The notes beneath the pieces were generated by a model, which was given only the letters and a program-made list of their open reading frames with translations, was not told the DNA's origin and did no database searches. From the NCBI GenBank assembly GCA_002378665.1, contig DFSO01000067.1, forward strand, positions 1-11,589: a stretch of 11,589 nt of DNA, read 5' to 3'. Below are positions 6,530 to 11,589 of the stretch, in pieces. The translations under genes and the position numbers were made by a program. The number at the start of each line of letters is the position of its first letter. Positions within the stretch are counted from its first letter, which is position 1. Source of the stretch: Loktanella sp. UBA3435 (lineage in GTDB: Bacteria > Pseudomonadota > Alphaproteobacteria > Rhodobacterales > Rhodobacteraceae).

Positions 6530-8938
6530 ATGAAAGAACCGTTGAGTTCATCCTATCCCGTCCTGCCGCTGCGCGATATTGTGGTTTTCCCACATATGAT
6601 CGTGCCGCTGTTTGTGGGCCGTGAAAAATCAGTCCGCGCCCTCGAAGAGGTGATGGCTGATGACAAGCAGATTTTGCTGTCCAGCCAGATTGATCCCGGT
6701 GAGGATGATCCCGCACAGGACGGTATTTATAAGGCTGGCGTGCTGGCCAATGTGTTGCAGCTGTTGAAACTGCCCGATGGCACCGTGAAGGTGTTGGTTG
6801 AAGGTCGTGACCGCGTGCGCATTACTGAATTCCACGAGAACCCGAATTATTTTGAGGCCTCTGCGGAGTACCTTGAAGAGGAGTTGGGTAACGAGGATGA
6901 GGCCGAGGCGCTGGTGCGCAATGTCGCCGCTGAATTCGAGCGTTATGCAAAGATTAAAAAGAACATCCCTGAAGAGGCGATGGCCGCTGTTGGCGAGGCT
7001 GTTGAGCCTGCGAAGCTGGCCGATCTCGTTGCGGGTCATTTGTGCATTGAAGTGTCTGAGAAGCAGGGCTTGCTTGAGACATTGACTGTCACCGAGCGTC
7101 TGGAGAAGGTTTACGGCCTGATGCAGGGCGAGATGTCCGTGTTGCAGGTTGAGAAAAAGATCAAGACCCGCGTGAAGACCCAGATGGAGCGCACCCAGCG
7201 CGAATATTATTTGAATGAGCAGATGAAGGCCATTCAGAAGGAGCTGGGCGATGGTGAGGACGGCCAGAACGAGGTCGCTGAACTTGAGGCGCGTATTGCC
7301 GAGACGAAGTTGTCGAAGGAAGCCCGTGAAAAGGTTGATGCCGAGCTGAAGAAGCTTAAGAACATGTCTCCGATGTCTGCGGAAGCCACTGTTGTGCGCA
7401 ACTACATGGACTGGATTTTGGGCGTGCCGTGGGGCGTGAAATCGCGCACCAAGAAAGATCTGGTTGCGGCGCAAAAGGTGCTGGATAACGATCACTACGG
7501 CCTTGAGAAGGTCAAAGAGCGCATTGTTGAATACCTCGCGGTGCAACAGCGGTCGGCGAAGCTCAAAGGTCCGATCATGTGTCTCGTCGGCCCTCCTGGT
7601 GTGGGTAAAACGAGCCTTGGTAAGTCTGTAGCAAAGGCGACGGGTCGCGAATTCATCCGTATCTCCCTTGGTGGTGTGCGCGATGAGTCTGAAATCCGTG
7701 GTCACCGTCGGACTTATATCGGCTCTATGCCCGGTAAGATTATTCAGGCGCTGAAAAAGGCGAAAACTACGAACCCGCTGATTTTGCTCGATGAAATCGA
7801 CAAGATGGGTCAGGATTTCCGGGGCGATCCCGCGTCTGCGATGTTGGAGGTGCTTGATCCGGAACAGAACTCCACATTCGTGGATCACTATTTGGAGGTC
7901 GAATATGACCTTTCGAACGTGATGTTCCTGACGACGGCGAACTCTTACAACATGCCGGGGCCACTGCTTGATCGTATGGAGATCATTTCGTTGTCGGGTT
8001 ACACCGAAGATGAAAAGTGCGAAATTGCGCGTCAGCATTTGTTGCCTAAAGTGATGAAGAACCACGGGTTGAAAGCCAAAGAATTCAGCGTATCTGCGGA
8101 TGCTCTGTTGTCGATGGTGCGGGTCTATACCCGTGAGGCTGGTGTGCGGAACCTAGAGCGCGAATTGGCGAAGATTGCCCGTAAGGCGGTCACCAAGATT
8201 GTGAAGAAAGAGGCGACGGTGATTGAGGTCACGGCGGCTAATTTGGATGAGTTCTTGGGCGTCAAAAAGCACAAGTTTGGCCTCGCGGAGGAAGAAGATC
8301 AGGTTGGTGTCGTCACTGGCCTTGCTTGGACCTCTGTTGGCGGTGAGCTTTTGAACATCGAAGCGCTGCGTTTGCCTGGTAAAGGGCGGATGAAGACGAC
8401 GGGGAAACTCGGCGATGTGATGAAGGAATCGATTGATGCGGCCTCGTCTTATGTGCGCTCGATCGCACCCGAGATTGGCGTGAAGCCGACGAAGTTCGAC
8501 ATCATTGATATTCACGTGCACGTGCCAGATGGGGCGACGCCAAAGGATGGCCCAAGTGCGGGTCTTGCGATGGTGACGTCGATTGTGTCGGTGCTGACGG
8601 GTATTCCTGTGCGCAAGGATATTGCGATGACGGGCGAGGTGTCATTGCGCGGTAACGCGATGCCGATTGGTGGCCTCAAAGAGAAGCTGCTGGCAGCACT
8701 GCGCGGTGGGATCAAGACCGTTTTGATCCCTGTGGACAATGAGAAGGATCTGCCTGAGATCCCCGACAATGTGAAAGAGGGGCTGACGATTATCCCTGTG
8801 AAGCACGTGTCGGAAGTGTTGCACCACGCGCTTGTCCGCAAGCCTGAGCCAATCGAGTGGGATGAGGCAGCCGAGGAGGCTGCTGCGGCTGCTGCGCTTG
8901 CTAAGGGTTTGGGCGGGCAGGGTGCGACTGCGCACTAG
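6530..8938 (+). CDS. lon: ATP-dependent protease Lon (LonA)
   Basis: Lon endopeptidase, 802 residues, full length for the bacterial LonA type. The homohexamer in the cytoplasm unfolds and degrades misfolded and regulatory proteins using ATP. Regions in order are the N-terminal substrate-binding domain starting at LPLRDIVVFPHMIVPLFVGR (about 12-200); a coiled-coil linker (about 200-300) with the conserved QREYYLNEQMKAIQKELG run; the AAA+ domain with Walker A GPPGVGKT at 354-361 and Walker B LILLDEID at 417-424; and the protease domain with catalytic Ser676 in PKDGPSAG and Lys719 in GGLKEKLLA, 43 residues apart as in E. coli. A short alanine-rich tail follows residue 780. The ATG at 6530 has AGGA at 6520-6523. 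The gene is transcribed alone: a heat-shock promoter precedes it and a strong terminator follows. Confidence 0.99.
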   Translation: MKEPLSSSYPVLPLRDIVVFPHMIVPLFVGREKSVRALEEVMADDKQILLSSQIDPGEDDPAQDGIYKAGVLANVLQLLKLPDGTVKVLVEGRDRVRITEFHENPNYFEASAEYLEEELGNEDEAEALVRNVAAEFERYAKIKKNIPEEAMAAVGEAVEPAKLADLVAGHLCIEVSEKQGLLETLTVTERLEKVYGLMQGEMSVLQVEKKIKTRVKTQMERTQREYYLNEQMKAIQKELGDGEDGQNEVAELEARIAETKLSKEAREKVDAELKKLKNMSPMSAEATVVRNYMDWILGVPWGVKSRTKKDLVAAQKVLDNDHYGLEKVKERIVEYLAVQQRSAKLKGPIMCLVGPPGVGKTSLGKSVAKATGREFIRISLGGVRDESEIRGHRRTYIGSMPGKIIQALKKAKTTNPLILLDEIDKMGQDFRGDPASAMLEVLDPEQNSTFVDHYLEVEYDLSNVMFLTTANSYNMPGPLLDRMEIISLSGYTEDEKCEIARQHLLPKVMKNHGLKAKEFSVSADALLSMVRVYTREAGVRNLERELAKIARKAVTKIVKKEATVIEVTAANLDEFLGVKKHKFGLAEEEDQVGVVTGLAWTSVGGELLNIEALRLPGKGRMKTTGKLGDVMKESIDAASSYVRSIAPEIGVKPTKFDIIDIHVHVPDGATPKDGPSAGLAMVTSIVSVLTGIPVRKDIAMTGEVSLRGNAMPIGGLKEKLLAALRGGIKTVLIPVDNEKDLPEIPDNVKEGLTIIPVKHVSEVLHHALVRKPEPIEWDEAAEEAAAAAALAKGLGGQGATAH

Positions 8939-8960
8939 ATTTGTGTGAGTGAATAAATGG

Positions 8961-8990
8961 GGGCGTGCCTGTCTGGGCGCGCCCTTTTTT
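8961..8990 (+). terminator. Rho-independent terminator of lon
   Basis: A 9-bp GC-rich stem (GGGCGTGCC at 8961-8969 with GGCGCGCCC at 8976-8984, one G-T pair) and a six-base loop are followed directly by six T at 8985-8990. It lies 22 bases after the lon stop. This is a textbook intrinsic terminator and separates lon from the HU-like gene. Confidence 0.9.
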
Positions 8991-9099
8991 GTTGCGGGAA
9001 TGTTGGTATTGGCAAGGTTTCTGTTAATGAATGCAATCGAATCTGTGCATTTCCTAAGGATTGCAGTAGTTTAATGTTAACTTAGTAAGGGGCGCTATC

Positions 9100-9513
9100 A
9101 TGTCATCGAAGAATCAATCAGGTTCCAACACGGTTAAGCTCAACACAATTGTGCCAGAGCCGGTCGTCAATCCATTGGATGTCGCCGTGCCAAAAACGAA
9201 AATCTCGACACCGGCTATTTCCGTTCCGCAAGGCGAGATGTTGAAGAAAGCTGAGTTTATTGATCGCGCGGTTGAGCGCGGCGACGTCAAAAAGCGTGAC
9301 GCCAAGCCTGCGATTGAAGCCGCATTGGCTGTTTTGTCAGAAGCGTTGATGGCGGGCGAAGAATTGAACCTGCCGCCAATGGGCAAAATGCGCGTTGTGA
9401 AGTCGAAAGACATCGGCGATGGCGCACGGGTTTTGACCCTGAAGCTGCGGACGATGAAAGATGGCGCTGGTTCGGGTGCGTCGAAGTCGGACGACGACAA
9501 CAACGACGATTAA
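9100..9513 (+). CDS. HU-family-like DNA-binding protein with reduced beta arm
   Basis: A 137-residue protein whose middle (about 47-118) matches the HU/IHF fold: helix pair LKKAEFIDRAVERGDVKKRD and AIEAALAVLSEALMAGEE, then the strand LNLPPMGKMRVV in the place of the usual V-x-L-x-G-F-G-x-F segment. The long DNA-clasping arm with the RNPxTG tip is absent; only the short hairpin SKDIGDGARVLTLKL is present. A 45-residue proline- and valine-rich extension precedes the fold, and a Ser/Asp-rich acidic tail (DDDNNDD) ends it. It probably belongs to a Rhodobacterales-specific HU-like family that may bind DNA or protein differently from HU. AAGGGG at 9087-9092 supports the ATG at 9100. It is followed after 12 bases by the phosphatase gene, a likely operon. 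Confidence 0.8.
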   Translation: MSSKNQSGSNTVKLNTIVPEPVVNPLDVAVPKTKISTPAISVPQGEMLKKAEFIDRAVERGDVKKRDAKPAIEAALAVLSEALMAGEELNLPPMGKMRVVKSKDIGDGARVLTLKLRTMKDGAGSGASKSDDDNNDD

Positions 9514-9525
9514 GTCGCAGGGCAT

Positions 9526-10083
9526 ATGTTTCCCGAACTTTACATTTTGCGCCACGGGCAGACCGAATGGAATGCCCAAGGCCGCATGCAGGGCGCTTTG
9601 AATTCGCCGCTGACGCCGCAGGGCGAGGCGGAAGCTGCAAAGCAGGGTATGATTCTGCAAGGCCTTGACCTCACTGGGTTCCAATACATCAGCTCTCCGC
9701 AGGGCCGCGCTGTGCAGACAGCGGGAATCGCTTTGGCACGAGTCGCTGATTTTATCGTGACCGATCCTCGTTTGGCGGAAATTACTGTGGGTGACTGGTC
9801 TGGATTGCTCCGAGATGAACTTCCAATGGAAGACGTCGAAGACCCTTACTTGGCGCAATATGAGGCGGCCCCCGGGGGCGAGAGGTTGGCTGGTGTCCGC
9901 TTGCGTGCTGCTGCGTTTTTGGCTGATTTAAAAGGGCCTGCCGTGCTTGTGACGCACGGCGTGACCAGCCGTGTTATCCGTACATTGGTGGTGGGGGAAG
10001 CGGCATCACAGCCCTCATCGATCCACGGTGGGCAGGGCACAATTTATCATTTAAAAAATGGTGTACAAAAAGTTCTCGAATGA
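9526..10083 (+). CDS. Histidine phosphatase family protein
   Basis: A 185-residue member of the phosphoglycerate-mutase-like (branch 1 histidine phosphatase) superfamily. The RHG motif at residues 9-11 carries the phosphorylated His10. Arg61 in the SSPQGRAVQTA block and His144 in VLVTHGV complete the phosphate pocket, and Glu85 in LAEITVGDWSG is the likely proton donor. It is cytoplasmic, with no signal peptide. Specificity (phosphoglycerate, cobalamin precursor, sugar phosphate) cannot be told from these motifs; the short length and the GDWSG segment fit the broad phosphatase group rather than cofactor-dependent mutases. It starts at the ATG at 9526, 12 bases after the HU-like gene, with AGGG at 9519-9522 closely upstream. 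Its end overlaps a possible tRNA-Val promoter. Confidence 0.9.
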   Translation: MFPELYILRHGQTEWNAQGRMQGALNSPLTPQGEAEAAKQGMILQGLDLTGFQYISSPQGRAVQTAGIALARVADFIVTDPRLAEITVGDWSGLLRDELPMEDVEDPYLAQYEAAPGGERLAGVRLRAAAFLADLKGPAVLVTHGVTSRVIRTLVVGEAASQPSSIHGGQGTIYHLKNGVQKVLE

Positions 10084-10086
10084 CGC

Positions 10087-10115
10087 TTGCACTGGCCGCG
10101 AAGGTGTTCTAAACG
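10087..10115 (+). promoter_or_regulatory. Possible promoter of tRNA-Val
   Basis: TTGCAC at 10087-10092 and TAAACG at 10110-10115 are 17 bases apart, and the tRNA begins 10 bases after the second box. Both boxes match the sigma-70 consensus only partly (three of six each), so spacing and position are the main support. The tRNA could instead be read through from the phosphatase operon. Confidence 0.35.
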
Positions 10116-10124
10116 ACGCCCAGC

Positions 10125-10200
10125 GGGTGATTAGCTCAGTTGGTAGAGCGCTTCCTTTACACGGAAGATGTCGGGAGTTCGAGCCTCTCATCACCCACCA
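10125..10200 (+). tRNA. tRNA-Val (anticodon UAC)
   Basis: A complete 76-base tRNA with CCA encoded. The acceptor stem GGGTGAT pairs with ATCACCC. The D arm is GCTC/GAGC with loop AGTTGGTA. The anticodon stem CTTCC/GGAAG holds loop TTTACAC, so the anticodon is TAC at 10158-10160. The T arm is GGGAG/CTCTC with loop TTCGAGC. It lies 41 bases after the phosphatase gene, same strand. Confidence 0.98.
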
Positions 10201-10236
10201 TTCCCCATCAATTGTTGTTCGTTCCACAGTCTTGAC

Positions 10237-10264
10237 GGTGGGCGTTTGCCTGCGGCAAGCCACC
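10237..10264. terminator. Hairpin between tRNA-Val and the LytTR gene
   Basis: The stem TTGCC at 10246-10250 pairs with GGCAA at 10254-10258 around a three-base loop, and is extended outward by GGTGG/CCACC-type pairing (10237-10243 with 10259-10264) with a small bulge. Placed 37 bases after tRNA-Val and downstream of the convergent LytTR gene, it could act in both directions, but neither side has a strong T-run. Confidence 0.4.
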
Positions 10265-10269
10265 CTGTT

Positions 10270-10296
10270 TCGGGGGCTCTCACCTCTTATCACCCA
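10270..10296 (+). repeat. Degenerate copy of the tRNA-Val 3' half
   Basis: These 27 bases match the T arm and acceptor strand of tRNA-Val (10171-10197) at 21 of 27 positions with no gaps, including CCTCT and ATCACCCA. The copy lies exactly 99 bases downstream on the same strand. The matching 5' half of a tRNA is not present. It looks like a decayed tandem tRNA copy or the trace of an old integration at the tRNA 3' end. Confidence 0.5.
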
Positions 10297-10328
10297 TTAC
10301 TCTCTCATGACGCGATAGTTTACGCCCG

Positions 10329-11231
10329 CTAACGTGGCAAAGCGTGTTTGGTAGGCTCGCCAGTTTGGTCTTGGTTTTCCGCATGACTGTCCCAATTTGC
10401 ATGGGCATCGATCCAGTCTTGGGTCTCTTTGAACCGACCGCGTGCGATGGGGGAGGTGGTGCCATCTGATAGGATCAGCACGGGCTTGATGCCTGAGCGA
10501 TCGATACGTGGCTTGGCGTTGATCGAGATCCACCATGAACGATGCGGCTGAAAGCCGTGTTCTGGGCCAGTTTGTGCCGTGAGGTCCAACAGGCGCGCGC
10601 GATGTATGAATTTGTCATGGCGCATGACGACACGGACGTAGTGTTCTTCTGACACGATATACAGCAAGGTCTCTAGCCTCACCTCGCGCGGTCCAATTTT
10701 GATCGCTCCTGCGGGTTCAGAGGGGCCGACCGTTTTAGGGGGGGCGACCTTCATTTGAATTGGCGGCATCACAAAGCGGAAATAGATGGTTTCGATCATG
10801 ATGACGGTTAACGCAAAAAAGCACGTCTGCTGCCACGTGTTATTCACGTAGGCACCGTCCGAGTGAATACCTGCAAGATATTCTACGACGACTGTTGCCG
10901 CAAGGAACCCCACAAGTGAGATCATCCAGCTAAACACCCTGATTTTGCCCACCCGAAATGTAAACGAAGCGAGTAGCAAGAACACGGCGCATGAGGTTGT
11001 CATGAACGCGACGACCGCAGCAATCCAGATCGGTAGTGCCTCCCATGCGGGCATAACGTCTCGGAAACCATGCGGGTCAACGCCAAATAATATCACGACT
11101 ATCAATGCGGAGAATTGATAGGTGTTGGGGTGGGACACGCATAGCTTGTATTCGGCCAAGGTGAAAGAAAATGGCCTGCAAAACACGTCACGGAAGTGCA
11201 CTTCATGACAAAGTGTTTCTCTTTTAAGCAT
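10329..11231 (-). CDS. Membrane-anchored LytTR-domain transcription regulator
   Basis: A 300-residue protein with four predicted transmembrane helices (about 36-52, 66-92, 99-122, 134-154), a Pro-rich linker, and a C-terminal LytTR DNA-binding domain (about 177-275). LytTR hallmarks are YIVSEEHYVRVVMR, the ARLLDL helix, FQPHRSWWISI matching the family's F-x-x-x-HRS segment, and PIARGRFKE. There is no receiver domain, so the membrane part probably senses the signal or a partner, and the regulator acts on DNA from the inner membrane. The domain pair is common in Rhodobacterales as an orphan regulator. The ATG at 11231 is preceded by an AGGA at rather long spacing; residues 1-30 are not hydrophobic, so a later start is possible. 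The gene is less GC-rich than lon or tgt. It is a single gene lying against two same-direction tRNA genes. Confidence 0.88.
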   Translation of the reverse strand: MLKRETLCHEVHFRDVFCRPFSFTLAEYKLCVSHPNTYQFSALIVVILFGVDPHGFRDVMPAWEALPIWIAAVVAFMTTSCAVFLLLASFTFRVGKIRVFSWMISLVGFLAATVVVEYLAGIHSDGAYVNNTWQQTCFFALTVIMIETIYFRFVMPPIQMKVAPPKTVGPSEPAGAIKIGPREVRLETLLYIVSEEHYVRVVMRHDKFIHRARLLDLTAQTGPEHGFQPHRSWWISINAKPRIDRSGIKPVLILSDGTTSPIARGRFKETQDWIDAHANWDSHAENQDQTGEPTKHALPR

Positions 11232-11286
11232 TTTTTAGTCAAATCCTAAACGTAGCATTCCGTGTCGTTTGTACGTTCTTAAGCGC

Positions 11287-11379
11287 AAACCACACTGAAA
11301 TGGAGTCTAGACTTTGGTCTAGTCGATCGGCAGGGGCGAATTGTTGCGAGTATCTGTTTTGTGTGGTTTAGCCTCTGCC
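11287..11379 (+). other. Interlocking inverted repeats, possible structured RNA or control region
   Basis: This lies in the gene-free stretch 11232-11571. AAACCACAC at 11287-11295 is the exact complement of GTGTGGTTT at 11361-11369. GGCAGGGGC at 11329-11337 pairs with GCCTCTGCC at 11371-11379 with one G-U pair valid only in a plus-strand RNA. A perfect hairpin, CTAGAC-TTTG-GTCTAG at 11307-11322, sits in the first loop. The two long stems cross, so they form a pseudoknot or are alternatives. A further small hairpin (CGGC/GCCG) is at 11419-11432. No promoter or terminator could be assigned, so this may only be regulatory DNA for the LytTR gene. Confidence 0.3.
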
Positions 11380-11504
11380 AATCCTTCGCCGTAAACTTTT
11401 ATATCTAAAACTTTGAAGCGGCTTTTGGGCCGTGATTTACTGACGCAATGTGGAATCCGTTTTGCAGATATTGGGCAGATGTGAAATTTTCCGCGTTAGA
11501 CTGC

Positions 11505-11533
11505 TTGACGCTGCAATTGAGGCCGCATAGAAG
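11505..11533 (+). promoter_or_regulatory. Sigma-70 type promoter of tRNA-Asp
   Basis: TTGACG at 11505-11510, a 17-base spacer, and TAGAAG at 11528-11533 (four of six to TATAAT) precede the tRNA by 38 bases. The near-consensus -35 and ideal spacing fit a stable-RNA promoter. The remaining bases of 11380-11571 show nothing else clear. Confidence 0.6.
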
Positions 11534-11571
11534 CCCCTCACGTCACGTCGAAAGACTGATTTCTAAGATGC

Positions 11572-11589
11572 GCGGTTGTAGCTCAGTTG
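11572..11589 (+). tRNA. tRNA-Asp, first 18 bases, cut by window end
   Basis: GCGGTTGTAGCTCAGTTG is the acceptor 5' strand, the TA spacer and the start of the D arm of a tRNA. It matches the usual alphaproteobacterial tRNA-Asp(GUC) start; without the anticodon the identity is from memory of that family, while the tRNA nature is clear from GTAGCTCAGTTG. Confidence 0.75.

Noticed and set aside
6629..8065. Long open frame of 478 codons antisense to lon
   Set aside because: It lies wholly inside the certain lon gene on the opposite strand. Strong codon bias in lon removes stop codons from the antisense frame; the translation has no recognisable domain.
9020..9085. CtrA binding site upstream of the HU-like gene
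   Set aside because: TTAA and GTTAAC occur but are two bases apart, not the seven required by the TTAA-N7-TTAA pattern.
10171..10296. attL/attR pair of an integrated element
   Set aside because: The two copies enclose only 72 bases, there is no integrase, and the second copy is degenerate, so a live integrated element is not supported.
10058..10318. Open frame running across tRNA-Val
   Set aside because: It covers a complete functional tRNA gene. It did reveal the repeated LITH peptide, which is the tRNA 3'-end remnant seen at DNA level.
1..11589. CRISPR array, insertion sequence, prophage or toxin-antitoxin pair
   Set aside because: No regularly spaced repeats, terminal inverted repeats, transposase or integrase motifs, or paired small toxin-like genes were seen on either strand.

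Overview
This is an ordinary stretch of chromosome from an alphaproteobacterium, most likely of the Rhodobacterales (Roseobacter group). The evidence is moderately high GC with GCG/CGC-rich codons, a queuine tRNA-ribosyltransferase and a Lon protease of alphaproteobacterial type, a small lon-adjacent HU-like protein, a Hint-domain protein of the kind common in marine Rhodobacterales, and tRNA-Val(UAC) followed by the start of what looks like tRNA-Asp. No transposase, integrase, phage, plasmid or CRISPR sequence is visible.

Left part (1-3900), accessory in character. It holds an AT-richer gene for a secreted cysteine-containing protein of unknown function, then an MFS efflux-type transporter on the minus strand, then a 58-residue lipoprotein. 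Between the divergent transporter and lipoprotein genes are two adjacent 10-bp palindromes that look like an operator. Next comes a Hint-domain gene broken by a single-base frameshift; adding one base near 2993 restores a 388-residue reading frame.

Middle part (3900-10083), core housekeeping. tgt is followed by a convergent small membrane-protein gene whose stop overlaps the tgt stop. A WcbI-family gene comes next. lon follows, behind a heat-shock (sigma-32 type) promoter and ending in a clear rho-independent terminator. A HU-like gene and a histidine phosphatase gene, 12 bases apart, then form a likely operon.

Right part (10084-11589). tRNA-Val(UAC) is followed by a hairpin and a degenerate copy of its own 3' half. 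A membrane-anchored LytTR regulator lies on the minus strand. A 340-base non-coding stretch holds several interlocking inverted repeats and a sigma-70-type promoter, and the first 18 bases of tRNA-Asp run off the window edge.

I do not see a convincing new multi-gene system. The observations most worth checking are the frameshifted Hint gene, the possible structured RNA at 11287-11379, the tRNA-Val remnant, the lon promoter with its embedded inverted repeat, and the armless HU-like protein.
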